NCBI RefSeq assembly: GCF_008728515.1
Contig: NC_044990.1
Location: 60,182,879-60,246,878 of the forward strand
Reading direction: 5' to 3'
Origin: Papio anubis
Lineage: Eukaryota > Chordata > Mammalia > Primates > Cercopithecidae
Length of the DNA stretch: 64,000 nucleotides
Positions within the stretch are counted from its first letter, which is position 1; every line of letters begins with the position of its first letter. The translations under genes were made by a program, and so were the position numbers. The notes beneath the pieces were generated by a model. It was not told the DNA's origin. It ran no database searches and was given only the letters and a program-made list of their open reading frames with translations. Shown piece after piece: positions 12,069 through 23,010 of this stretch.

Positions 12069-12591
12069 GTTTCCTCGAGACAAAACACCACACTCACACC
12101 ACACGCACACCACAAAACAAAGAACAGGTAAAAAGGGCACATACACTTTTACAGCTTACACCAAACCAGAATCAAAACCAAAATCAGAGTATCAAAAAAT
12201 CCAAGCCAGGTCAAAACCAAAACCAAAGTATTAAACAATCCAAATCAAGTCAAAAACAAAAACCAAAGTGCCAGTACAGGCACGCCATGGGTGATCAGGC
12301 CATGCTTCCACTCAAATGGAGTGGGCAAGTTCCAAAGACTAGTCTTACCAAGTTTCAGATGTCTGGACTCCAAGTGCCAGTTCCTTTCTGGTGTTCAGCC
12401 ACTGCGTTGGTCCTCCATGGGGGCCTGCCATGCGCTTTTCTGGCGAGGCATTCCCCTGGGGCAATTGCCTACCCAGGAGCACTCTCAGGATCCACGTCGC
12501 TCAAGCTGGCCAGAGTCCCCCGCAGGGATGCTCCACAGGGCAGGCCTACACCGCCTGTGGGGCTCCCTCTACCATACGTTAATCACCTCAC
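12069..12591 (-). other. Leader of the HERV-E-like provirus, with an imperfect tandem repeat
   Basis: About 520 bp between the primer site and the gag ATG. Packaging signals and splice donors are expected here, but I cannot point to them with confidence. The gag-proximal part (about 12163-12272) holds roughly three imperfect copies of a unit near 40 bp, built around TCAAAACCAAAACCAAAG. The plus-strand frames open across 12038-12731 are shadows with no recognisable protein. Confidence 0.65.
12163..12272 (-). repeat. About three copies of a 40-bp minisatellite-like unit
   Basis: C/A-rich tandem repeat on the plus strand. The units begin near 12163, 12210 and 12250 and share TCAAAACCAAAACC-like cores followed by AGTATTAAACAATCCAA-like tails. 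Copies differ by substitutions and small indels. Confidence 0.6.
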
Positions 12592-12609
12592 TTCTTGGTC
12601 AGGGAACCA
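12592..12609 (-). other. Primer-binding site, tRNA-Glu type
   Basis: The plus strand reads TTCTTGGTCAGGGAACCA. This matches the 3' end of tRNA-Glu including CCA at 16 of 18 positions, by my recollection of that tRNA. The site lies 5 bp from the LTR edge, which is the expected place. A tRNA-Glu primer is the defining trait of the HERV-E group. Confidence 0.88.
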
Positions 12610-12614
12610 AGAAA

Positions 12615-13062
12615 TGTATCAGGACAAGCCGCAGACAAAGCTGCTCAGACACCGAGTTAAAGAAGAAAGTGGTTTATTTGGCCGGGAGCATTGGCAAGAC
12701 TCCTGTCTCAAGAGCTGAGCTCCCCAAGTGAACAATTCCTGTCCCTTTTAAGGGCTCACAACTCTAAGGGGGTGTGCGTGAGAGGGTAGTGATTGATTGA
12801 GCAAGCAGAGGGTATGTGACTGGGGGCTGCATGCACCAGTAATTAGATTGGAGCAAAACAGGACAGGGATTTTCACAGTGCTTTTCTATACAATGTCTGG
12901 AATCTATAGATAACAAAACTGATTAGATCATCCTACCAGGCCCAGGATGTGGTGCCGGGCTTTCTGCCTGTGGATTTCATTTCTGCCTTTTAGTTTTTAC
13001 TTCTTCTTTCTTTGGAGGCAGAAATTGAGCATAAGACAATATGAGGGGTGGTTTCTTCCCTT
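12615..13062 (-). repeat. 5' LTR of the HERV-E-like provirus
   Basis: Homologous to the LTR at 4306-4772. In the provirus it would hold U3 (right), R and U5 (left, next to the primer site). A shared TTCTTCTTTCTTTGG-type pyrimidine tract near 12998-13014 lies in U3. The outer end is followed by a few ambiguous bases and then L1 text from about 13071. Confidence 0.88.
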
Positions 13063-13070
13063 TTTCCCTT

Positions 13071-13396
13071 TAAGTTTCCTATAGAATCCTGGATAATAAG
13101 CCTTTGTTAGATGTATACTTTTTGATATTTTCTCCTATTTTATGGGTTTTCTGTTTGCTGTGTTGATAGTTTCTCTTACTGTGCAGAAACACCTTAGTTT
13201 AATTAGGTCCCATTTGTCTATTTTTGGTTTTCTTGCAGTCACTTTTGAAAGTTAGACAAAATTTATTTGCTAAGATCAATGTTGGGAAGAGTATTTCCAA
13301 GATTGTTTTCCAGGATTTTTATACCTTGAGGTCTTACATGTATATTTTTCATCCATTTTGAGTTAAGTTTCTGTTCGCTTGTTGTTTGTTTGTGAG
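13071..13396 (-). mobile_element. L1 (older copy), ORF2 segment right of the HERV-E-like insertion
   Basis: Continues the L1 interrupted at 4305; the ORF2 text resumes with the segment complementary to AATCCAGGATTCTATAGG. It is cut again by the Alu at 13397. Confidence 0.85.
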
Positions 13397-13683
13397 TTTT
13401 TTGAGACGGAGTCTTGCTCTGTCACCCAGACTGGAGTACAGTGACATGATCTTGGCTCACTGCAACCTCCACCTCCCAGGTTCAAGTGATTCTCCCATCT
13501 CAGTCTCCCAAGTACCAGGGATTACAGCTGTGCACCACCACATCTGGGTAATTTTTGTATTTTTAGTAGAGATAGGGTTTCACAAAGTTGGCCAGGCTGA
13601 TCTTGAATTCCTGTCCTCAAGTGATCCACCCACCTGGGCCTCCCAGAGTGCTGGGATTACAGGCATGAGCCACTGCACTTGGA
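13397..13683 (-). mobile_element. Alu (AluS-like), inside L1
   Basis: Near-complete two-armed Alu in minus orientation: it starts with the complement of the tail and GAGACGGAGTCTTGCTCTGT and ends at CACTGCACTTGG. Only a short T tract (about six bases) remains as the tail. Many substitutions from the youngest Alu forms suggest an AluS age or older. A frame of 106 codons across it is the usual antisense-Alu frame, not a gene. Confidence 0.9.
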
Positions 13684-13693
13684 CTGTTCATTT

Positions 13694-13978
13694 GTTTTTA
13701 AGATAGGCTCTTGCTTTGTCAACCAGGCTGGAGTTCAGTGGCACCCATCATGGCTTGCTGCAGCACTTCCTGGGCTGAAGTGATTCTCCCATCTCAGCCT
13801 CCAGAGTAGCTGGGAATATAAGCATGCACCGTCATGCGTAGCTAATTTTTAAAATTTTTTGTAGAGACAGGTCCTGCTATGTTGCCCAGACTGGTCTTGA
13901 ACTCCTGGGTCTAAGCAATCCTCCGGCCTCTGCCTCCCAACATGCTGGGATCTCAGGCATGAGATACCACACCAGGTC
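13694..13978 (-). mobile_element. Alu (AluJ-like), inside L1
   Basis: A second antisense Alu, ten bases from the first and clearly more diverged (AGATAGGCTCTTGCTTTGTC start; ACACCAGGTCTT end), typical of AluJ. The AluJ is probably the older of the pair. Confidence 0.88.
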
Positions 13979-14532
13979 TTAAATTAATTGTTGTATATGT
14001 GAAAAAGTAGGTGTCCAGCTTCAATCTTCTGCATCTGGTTAGGCAGTTATCCCAGTGCCATTTATTAAATAGGAAGTCCTTTCCCCATTGCTTGTTTTTT
14101 GCTGCCTTGTTGAAGATGAGGTTTTTGTAGGTATACAGCTTTATTTCTGAATTCTCTATTCTGTTCCATTGGCCTATGTGTTTGTTTTTCACCCTTTCCA
14201 TGATGTTTTGATTACTGTATAGTTTGAAATCAGGCAGTGTGATGCCTCTGGCTTTCTTCTATTTGCTTAGGATTGTTTTGGCTATTTCAATTTTCCATTT
14301 TTCCATATGAATTTCAGGATAAATTTTTTAATTCTGTGAAAAACGATGTTGGTAGTTTGATAGGATAGCATTGACACTGCAAATTGCTTTGGACAGTATG
14401 ACCATTTTTGTAGTATTGATTCTTCCAGTCCACAAACTTGGAATGTTTTCCCATTTATTGTGTCATCTCTGATTTCTTTCAGTAGTGTTTTGTAGATCTT
14501 GTAGAGATATTTCACTCCCTGATTAGCTGTAT
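13979..14532 (-). mobile_element. L1 (older copy), ORF2 segment between Alu and MaLR LTR
   Basis: L1 ORF2 text in minus orientation. The 14282-14515 frame translates to a recognisable L1 ORF2 segment (FHRIKKFILKFIWKNGKLK). The copy ends at the MaLR LTR target site CTGTAT (14527-14532). Confidence 0.85.
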
Positions 14533-14884
14533 CATATGGTTGGCTCTACGTCCCCACTCAAATCTCATCTCAAATCGTAATCTCCACATGTCAAGGGAGG
14601 GACCTGGTGGGAGGTGATTCGATCATGGGGGCAGTTTACCCCATGCTAGTCTCATGACAGTGAGCTCTCATGAGATCTGATAGTTTAAAAGTGGTTATTT
14701 CCCCTTCTCTCTCTCTCCTGCCACCATGTAAGACACGCCTTGCTTCTCTTTCCCCTTCTGCCATAATTGGAAGTTTCCTGAGGCCTCCTCAGTCATGTGG
14801 AACTGTAAATTAAGTAAACCTCTTTTGTTTATAAATTATAGTCTCTGGCAGTTTTTTATAGCAGTGTGAAAATGGACTAATACA
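14533..14884 (+). mobile_element. MaLR solo LTR (MST/THE1-like)
   Basis: A 352-bp LTR of the ERVL-MaLR group on the plus strand. Hallmarks are CATATGGTTGGCTCTACGTC near the start, the GGGAGGGACCTGGTGGGAGG block, CTGCCACCATGTAAGAC and the end GACTAATACA. It is flanked by a direct repeat CTGTAT at 14527-14532 and 14885-14890, and the L1 text is continuous across the repeat. This proves insertion into the L1 and gives accurate boundaries. Confidence 0.92.
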
Positions 14885-15221
14885 CTGTATTTCTAGGTAT
14901 TTCATCTTCTTGTGGCTATTGTAGTAGGATTGTTGATTTCACTCTAGCCTGAACATTGTTGGTGAAGATAAATACTAGTTTCTTTGTATATCGATTTTAT
15001 ATCTTGAAACTTTACTAAAGTCATTTATCAGTTATAGAAGTTTTTTTGTCAGGGTCTTTAGGGTTTTCTAGGTGTAGAATCATATGATTAGTGATGAGAA
15101 ATAGTTTGACTTGTTTTCCTATTTGGATGCCTTTTATTTCTTTCTCTTGCCTGATTGCTTTGGCTAGGACTACCAGTACTGTGTTGAATAGGAGTGGTGA
15201 TATTGGGTATCCTTGTTTTGT

Positions 15222-15290
15222 TCCAGTTCTGAAGTGAAATGGGTCCAGCTTTCGCCCAGTTCTGAAGGGAAATGGGTCCAAGTTTTGCCC
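15222..15290. repeat. Local tandem duplication (about 34 bp) inside L1 ORF2
   Basis: Two adjacent, slightly different copies of a unit around CAGTTCTGAAGTGAAATGGG occur where L1 normally has one. The second copy reads CAGTTCTGAAGGGAAATGGG. It probably arose by slippage or unequal repair after the L1 inserted. Confidence 0.7.
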
Positions 15291-15809
15291 ATTCAGTATG
15301 ATGTTGGCTGTGGGTTTGTCATAGATGGCTCTTACTATTTTGATGTATGTTCATTCGATGCCTAGTCTGTTGAGGGTTTTTATTGTGAAGTGATGTTGGA
15401 TTTTATCCGAAGCTTTTTCTGTGTTTCTTGAGATGATTATATGATTTTTGTTTTCAATTCTGTTTGTGAGGTGAGTTTATTGATTTGCATATATTTAGCC
15501 AGCCTTAAATCCCAGAAAGAAAGCCTACTTTATCATGATATATTAACTCGTTTATTGTGCTGCTGGATTCAGTTTGCTAATATTTTTGTTGAGAATTTTT
15601 GCATCTATGCTCAGGAGTGATACTGGCCTGAAGTTTTTGTTTTTCATTGTGCCTCTGCAAGATTTTGGTATCAGACTAACACTGGATTCATAGAATGAAT
15701 TAGGAAGGAACTCCTCCTTGATTTTTTAGAATAATTTGAATAGGATCAGTATCAATTCTTTGTATGTCCAGTAGAATTCAGCTGTGAATCCATTTGGTCC
15801 AGTCCAGGG

Positions 15810-15810
<1 letters not shown>

Positions 15811-15847
<37 letters not shown>

Positions 15848-15854
15848 GTTGGTG

Positions 15855-15886
<32 letters not shown>

Positions 15887-15891
15887 CTTTT
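15811..15891 (+). repeat. Two poly-T tracts separated by a duplicated GGTTGGT motif
   Basis: Two long T runs of more than 30 bases each, separated by GGTTGGTGGG. The second is followed by GGTTGGTAGG. L1 has a short T run before a single such motif here, so the T run and its motif were duplicated and expanded. Open frames across it translate to poly-Lys or poly-Phe and are not genes. Confidence 0.8.
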
Positions 15892-16842
15892 TTGGTTGGT
15901 AGGTTCTTTATTACTGACTCAATTTCAGAAGTTGATTTTGGTCTATTCAGGGTTTCAGTCTCTTCCTGATTCAATCTTGGGAGGTTTTGTGCTTTGAAGA
16001 ATGTATCAATTTCCTTTACATGTTCCAATTTATGTGCATAGAGTTGTTCGTAGTAGCCTTTGAAGGTCTTTTGTATTTCCGTGGGATCAATGGTAATATC
16101 ACCTTTGTCACTTCTGATTGTGCCTGTTTGTATTTCGCCTTTCCTTTTCTATGTTAATCTAGCTAGTACTTTATAAATCTTATTTATTTTTTTTAAAGAG
16201 CAAACTCTTGGTTTTTATTGATCTTTTGTATGGATTTTTGCATCTCAATTTAATAAGTTTTTCGGTAATTTTAGTCATTTCTTTTGCTAATTTTAGGGTA
16301 GGGTTGTTCCTTTTTTTTAAAAATTCTTTTAGGTGAAAAGTTAGATTGTTAATTTGAGATCTTTCTAACTTAATAATGGAGGCATTTAGGGCTTAACTCT
16401 CTTTTGGCTCCAACCTAGTAATTTTGGTAAGTTGTGTCCCTATTTTTATTAACTTCAAATAATTTATTGATTTCTGCCTTAATTTTGATGTTCACCCAGG
16501 AGTTATTCAGGAGCAAATTGTTTAATTTCCATATATTTGTGTAGTTCTAAGAGATTTTCTTGGTATTGATTTCTGTTTTTATTGCACTGTGCTCTGAGAA
16601 TGTGTTTAGTATGATTTCAATTTTTTTGTATTTATTAAGGCTTGCTTTATGACTGAGCATGTGGTTGATCTTAGAAGATATTTTGTGGGCAGATAAAAGA
16701 ATGTATATTCTGTGATTTTTGGGTGGTGTGTTCTGTAGATCTATTAGGTCCAATTGGCCAAGTGTGAAGTCCAGAGTTTATTTGTTAATTTTTAGCCTTG
16801 ATGATATCACTAATGCCATCAGTGAGGTGTTGAAGTCTCCCA

Positions 16843-16977
16843 CTGTGTGTGTGTGTATACACACTAATATATATACTAGTATACTATATACTAATAATAT
16901 ATATTAGTATATAGTATATTAGTATATATACTAATATATATACCAGTGTATATATATACTAATATATATATATTAGT
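16843..16977. repeat. AT-rich cruciform-prone microsatellite inside L1
   Basis: A GTGTGTGTGT block runs into about 120 bases of TA-rich sequence. Here ACTAATATATA and its reverse complement TATATATTAGT alternate, giving several nested palindromes that could extrude hairpins. Confidence 0.85.
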
Positions 16978-19774
16978 TAAGGTTTTTTGTTGAATTGTAC
17001 CTTTTACCATTGTGTTATGCCCTCTATTGTCCTTCTTAATTTTTATTGGTTTGAAATATGTTTTGTCTGATATAAGAGTAGCAATTCCTGCTCTTTTTTG
17101 TTTTCTATTTGAATGGTAAATCTTACTCTATCCTTTTACTTTGAGCCTGTGAGTGCCATTACATCTGAGATGCATCTCTTAAAGACAACAAATGATTAGT
17201 TCTTGACTTTTTATCCAGACTGTCATTGTGTCTTTTAAGTGAAGTGTTTAGCCCATTTACATTCAAAGTTATTATGGATACTTGTATTTTGGACGCTGTC
17301 ATCAGGTTGTTAGCTGGTCGTTATGTAGATTTGATTGCATAGTTGCTTTATAGTGGCTGTGGGCTATGTGCTTAAGTGTTCTTTCAAATGTATAATTAGC
17401 ACTACTTAAGGACCTCTTGTAAGGATGGAATAGTTCCATCAGCATTTGTTTTTCTGAGAAAGATTTTTATTTCCCTTTCACCTATGAAACTTAGATTGGT
17501 AGCTACAGAATTTTTGGTTGGAGTTTCTTTTCTTTAGGGATGCTGAACAAAGGTCTCCAGTCTCTTCTGCTGAGAGGTCTGCTGCTAGCCTAATGGGGTA
17601 CCCTCTATAGGTGACAGGCCCCTTCTCTCTAATTGTCTTTAAGATTATTTCTTTTGCATTGCTCTTAATGAATCTGATGACTATGTTCCTTTAGGATGGT
17701 CCCATCTATAATATCTGGCTGGAGTTCTCTGTGTTTCTTGGATTTACATGTTGACTTCTTTAGTGAAATTAGGGAAGTTTTTGTGGACTATAACCTCAAA
17801 TATATTTTCCAAGTTGCTTTGTCTCTCTCTTCCTTTTTCGAGAATATCAATGAGTTATAGATTTGTTCTCTTATAAAATTCCACATTTATTGGAGGGTTT
17901 GTTTTCATTTTTCTTAATGCTTTTTTTTTTTTTTTTTCTGACCTAGTTGATTCCAAGAACCTGTCTTCGAGCTCTGAGATTCTTTCCTCAGGTTAGTCTA
18001 TTCTGCTGTTAATATTTCTGAATGTATTATATGACTCTTGTAGTGATTTTTTCAGCTCAATAGAATAGTTATTCTTAAAATAGCTATTTTGTCTTTCAGC
18101 TCTTGAATCCTTTTTCTGGATTGCTTGGTTTCCTTGGATTGTTTCAACTTTCTCTTGGGTCTCACTGAGCTTCCTGCCATCCAGACTCTGAATTTCATGT
18201 CTGTCATTTCAGGCATTTCAGATTGGTTAAGAACCACTGCTGTAAAGCTAATAGACTTGTTTGGAAGTAAGCAGACACCGCCTTTTGGAATTGTCAGAGT
18301 TCTTGTGCTGATTCTGTCTCTTCTGTTAGGGGTGATACTCTTTTAACTGTGGTGTAGGTTGAGTATAGTCAGTTGGCTTCCTTTCTGGAAGTTTTCAGAG
18401 GCACAGTCTCTGTACAGGGTCTTTGTTGTTGTGTTCTTGGCTTTGTTTTTGCTGAGAGTAGTATTAGTAGTGTTTTTTGGTGTTGTATAATATTTTGGAC
18501 TGAAATCCAGTAGATGGTGCTTGAGAGCAATGGATGGTGGATAGGCTTTTACATAGCCATAGAGTTCCTTTGTGTATTCCTTGCATTTGCAGCTGTGTTC
18601 TGTGGAGTGAGGGTGAGAGAAGTGACCCTATCACCAGATCTGCTCATGGGCCTTGGGGGAGCCACCTCTGATCATTGGCACCGTGCCTGCTATTTTGCTG
18701 TTGTTTGTCTTTCTGTTGTCTTTTATTGTTGTTTGTCTTTTGATGATGTAGTCTTTCAAGCTGCAGGGCTCCTGTGGGGAGAAGTCCCATAGGGAAATAG
18801 GCGCCCCCCCATCAGACCATCCCTGTGGAAGGAGGCACACCTAGGTCCCAAACCAACCCTTGAACCTGTGCCACTCTTCCCTCTCCATTTTCTGAGAATG
18901 TGGGCTCCTCCCCCATTCGGGTGCTAAGCACAGATCTCAGCTGGGCACTTTTGAACTCCAGGCCACAGCCCTGGGCCCAGGAGCTACTCATAGCTCTATC
19001 CTCCAGATGCCTGGCATTGGGCTGTAGGTACAGCATGGGAACCCAAGTGCTTTTAGGCTGCCAGAATGCACTCAGGTAAAATAAACCACTCAGGTGGGAG
19101 GCTGCACTGTGTACATGCTCTAGGGATGGTTATTGGGGGCTGGGGGTAAGAAAGGTCCCTGGGAGGGGCTGGTAGGTAGGCAGGACTTCAGGACAGATGT
19201 GGTAGCGTAGTGGTAGTGGTAGCAGTCCTAGTCCTGTGGAGAAGCAGGTACTGCATTCTCCCTGGTGATTAGCTGGGCCCAGAACCTCTCAGAGAAAGAC
19301 AGCCCTGGGGATGGGCACTTATGGCTGGGCTTCGGAAGAGTCAGCCTTCACTCAAACACTCAAACATCCCCAGTTTTGTGCTTGCTGCAGCTCTGCCTCT
19401 GATCTCTAGGGGGATACCCTGGCAACTCACACACTGATGGGGGTGTGGAGTTCCTTGCAGCTGGAATCCCAGAGGTTCAAGGTGAGAGTGGGCAGTCCCC
19501 CAAAACTTTTACACACCCTTTCGGGAGGTGCCTTTCAAGACTGGGAATCAACCGCCGCCTTGGGGCACCCCACGTGGTTTCCAGCTTCCTCCCTCTTTAG
19601 GCTCAATGTTTGCCTCTTCTCGCCATGCACATTTGGCATTTTCTCTTTGAAGATCTGTTCAAGCTATGTTGGTATAGTGGAAATCATGATCTCTCTCTGT
19701 GGGAGTGGCACGTCATGGCTGCATCTAGTCTGTCATCTTGCCCAGATCCAACAGGTGGTCATTTTAATATAACT

Positions 19775-20078
19775 TTTTTTTTTTTTTTTTTTTTTTCTTG
19801 AGACAGGGTCTCAGTTTGTCACCCAGGCTGGTAAGCAGTGGCAAAAAACACAGCTCACTTCAGCCTCAACCCCCTAGGCTCAAACGATTCTGCTGCCTCA
19901 GCCCGCAAGTAGCTGGGACTACAGGTGTGGCCACCATGCCCGGCTAATTTTTGTATGTTTTGTAGAGATGGGGTTTCAACCATGTTGCCCAGGTGTGTCT
20001 CAAACGCCTGAGTCAAGCCATCCACCAGTCTGGCCTTCCAAAGTGCTGGGATTAAGGCATGAGCCACTGTGCCGAGCC
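19775..20078 (-). mobile_element. Alu (AluJ/S-like), beside the L1 5' end
   Basis: Antisense Alu with a T tract at 19773-19796, GAGACAGGGTCTCAGTTTGTC, and an end near ACTGTGCCGAGCC. Diverged, with a full two-arm length of about 290 bp. It sits about 15 bases outside the L1 5' boundary, beside the candidate L1 target-site copy TTTTAATAT. Confidence 0.9.
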
Positions 20079-22920
20079 TAAATGTAGCTTTTTATATTAT
20101 AAATATATGTTAACTGCAATATTTTGTGTATATGACGCATTCTATGTGAAAAATTTCAAAAGCGAGATTATTCCATGAAAAAATATGGATAAATAACATA
20201 TATCATCTGCTCCTAATAACTCAGATAAGCATATCAGGTTAGCTCAACAGAGAAAAGAACAGATTACTATTAAAAAGCAGATATATAAGGCACGTATTAT
20301 TATGCGGTTGAAACAAGCTCTCCTGTGAGCCCTGGAGGCAGCTTTAGAAACAGCTACCTAAAGATGAGGGCATTTAGAAGGAATTCACTTCCATTTGGCC
20401 TAGTTTTCAACATTAATTCCTGAGAATTATATTACATGTAAGTTATGCTCTAGTATGATGGTACCAAATAACTTTGGAATTGAGTTTTCTCTCTCTAGCA
20501 CAATTTTGCCTAACACAGAATGTAAGTTATATATGTATATAATTGTAACATGTTTTGCTTTGGCTCATATGATTTATAGAGATTTAGAATGATATATTCC
20601 TACATATACATATACACACATACACATGGCACAATCTGTTACTATGTCAGAATCAGTGGTTATTTCAGAAAGAAAATATAGAAATATTTTGTTCTTCATG
20701 GCTCATATATTTTGAAATGTGATCATTATATAATATGTTCATTTTAAAACATCTTATGGTTTTTAAATTTCAATATTATCATTTTCATTCTTATAACCAA
20801 CTGTATTTGCATAAAAAAGAGAAGTGAATAAAGGACTCTGTTTTTATATATAATCATGTAATTTTTTCAAAGGGCAACAATATTATTTTAAAAGTTGTTC
20901 TCTTGGTATAAGTTTGAAATCAATTTAAATAGTTTTCATATATCTAGAAAGCTACAGAAATGTTGACCTTACCCAAACTAAAACTGAAACACTTTATTTC
21001 AATGAACAGTTATTGATTCAAAGAGTGCAAAACACCCTAATATAACTTTAAGTTGTTTGCAATCAATTGGGAGGAATGAGGCTTATTCAAACTACTTTAA
21101 TACTGTGAGTTGCCTAGACATTTGAGATTACTTTGTAAAGATTTTAAAGACTTTATGTCTAAAATTTGTTTGCTCATTCATCTCAAGATATTTTTTTCAT
21201 TATCTACTATATAGCATGTACTATGTTTGCTATTTGAGTTAAAATGCAGTGCAAACAAGACATGGACCCTTTCTTCAGGAGGAACAAATAAGGACACAGT
21301 GATACTAAATTGCAACTACTACTTAGGAGAAGTCCCTGATACCATAAACGTGTACTATGGGGGAAATGACTGAGCCAGGGAGGTCTGGAAAAGTTGTCCC
21401 CAAAATATAATAACTGTATGACTATACAGAAGTCTAAAGTCAGATTATGAGTTAACTAAATTTTGGTGTGCAGGAAGAAGACAGATAATTCCTTCAGACT
21501 CACCTATGTTAGTGTCTAAGCCTAAGAGTACAAATACTTTGACGTTGGAAGTAAATCGTTCTTTGTATTTTATTATTTTTTAAATTAAATAAATAGATTC
21601 CCTTAGTATACCTTCCATTATCATTTTGGGGCTTTTACAGCTTTAAAGCTGACATATAAATAAAAGAACTTATGGTTTTAATGCCCAAATATAATGAAAT
21701 TACATGCAAAATATCTTTCTATACAGTGTCTTGATCATTACACTGTTATCTTTATAGAGATTTTAAAATGCGTGGTTTTTTTTTTAATCTTGTATGTGGA
21801 TCCTCGAAATTATCAAAAGATTTCCTTATTCCTTTCTGAATATTTGACTCATACCTAACACAGAATCCAGGGGAGCTGAGGTGTTAGAATATGCCACACT
21901 AACTCAACCCTATGCTCCCTGTTCTTTCTCTCTGTTAACTCACTGCTGTGATTGCAGCAGAATGAAAAAGGGGAATGAATTATGAAGAGGCACAACAGTG
22001 ATTCATTTATCATCTCAATTCCCTTTGCGTTAACCCTGCCTCTGCTGATTTAGACAGAGAAAAACTTGGGATCAGAGCAAAGGTGAGAACCTCAGCCACA
22101 CTGAAATTAAAAATTAAATTTAGAAATCTGGCCCAAGCCACAAAATGTAACAGCGTTTGAAGTTGTGAATCAAGGAGAATTGCATGGCTCGCTGATGAAG
22201 AAAGAGAGGCTGTTAAAACAATAAAAGAGTATAAGAAATAGGTGAGGGTTAATATGTCCTGATTAATTGCTTCATAAAATATCTCAGAGGAAAACTGGAA
22301 GAAACTGGGGAGTTAGGTGTAGAATTATTTTTAAAACATTCTGAATTTTAACGTCTGTAACCAACATTCTCAGACTCCTTAGATACATGCTTCCCTCCCA
22401 CCCCAATGAGTTAAGAAAACATAATATACGTTATAATATTATTTTATTTTTTTAAGCGTACATGTATGATATAAAGATAACTTTGGAGAAAATCATCTTG
22501 GCTTGCTAAAAATAAGCTTATGTTTCCTCCTTTTCCTCCTTCATTCCTCCTCTCCCTCCTCCTTATACTGTTGTTAGTAGTATCATTGTGATTATTACTG
22601 TTTGATTATTCTGCTCAACTTTAATGCAAAGCAATTATGGAAGACTATGAAAATCAAATTATTAAATTTATTAAAATTAAGTCATCAAATTATTACATTA
22701 TTAAACCTAATTATTTAAACTGTGATAGGTGTGTTGGATCATTCATTTTTGTAAAACCACTTGTACCATCTGTAATAAAGAAAGACCTTTTATCTTTTAG
22801 CAATGGCAAAAGTGATTTATTTTCCACACGAGGTTAAAAGCTAATATTTAACTTCTCATTTGAAAATTTCCAATGCTTTGGAAAACAAACGTTCCTGACA
22901 TTAAAAATTTTTGCTTTTTT
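20079..22920. other. AT-rich DNA without recognised genes
   Basis: No supported gene. A degenerate TA/CA microsatellite lies at about 20526-20630 and a TCC-rich pyrimidine tract at 22526-22563. Open frames are at most 66 codons and AT-driven. Confidence 0.6.
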
Positions 22921-23010
22921 ATATATATACACACACACACTTTACTATATATGTGTGTATATGTATATATACATATATATACTATATATATATGCTTTAC
23001 TATATATGTA
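22921..23010 (+). repeat. TA/CA compound microsatellite
   Basis: Alternating TATATA, ACACAC and GTGTGTATATG blocks with an imperfect duplication of CTTTACTATATATGT (about 22940-22955 and 22995-23010). Confidence 0.8.

Larger units (their letters stand above)
4306..13070 (-). mobile_element. HERV-E-like (class I, gamma-type) provirus
   Basis: Complete but decayed endogenous retrovirus of about 8.8 kb in minus orientation. Reading from the right it has a 5' LTR, a primer site matching tRNA-Glu, a leader, gag, pro, pol, env, a polypurine tract and a 3' LTR. Assignment to HERV-E rests on the tRNA-Glu primer site and on gamma-type proteins (one CCHC knuckle; an LPILLQMI-type transmembrane tail). 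It sits inside the ORF2 part of an older L1, which brackets its age. Every gene has stops or frameshifts, so no complete protein can be made. A by-eye comparison of the two LTRs gives about 36 mismatches over roughly 290 aligned bases, plus small indels, which points to an old insertion. Exact ends are uncertain by a few bases. Confidence 0.9.
14885..19760 (-). mobile_element. L1 (older copy), ORF2 5' part, ORF1 and 5' UTR
   Basis: The rest of the older L1. ORF2 fragments in minus frames at 15021-15281 (TGTKQGYPISPLLFNTVL, the RT region) and 15726-16028 are decayed. ORF1 lies at about 17420-18240 and shows a charged N-terminal fragment at 18052-18237. A GC-richer 5' UTR of about 1.5 kb follows to CTGTCATCTTGCCC near 19730-19743, a typical L1 5' start in antisense. 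The total L1 without insertions is about 6.6 kb, so the copy was essentially full length. Many stops mean it is dead. Confidence 0.85.

Noticed and set aside
12038..12731. 226- and 146-codon plus-strand open frames
   Set aside because: They run antisense through the HERV-E-like leader, primer site and LTR, include the C/A-rich tandem repeat, and show no domain.
13386..13706. 106-codon plus-strand open frame
   Set aside because: It is the familiar antisense-Alu frame; the DNA is a clear Alu insert in L1, so no gene is called.
15811..15891. Coding frames of poly-Lys or poly-Phe
   Set aside because: They are translations of expanded T tracts in L1, not proteins.
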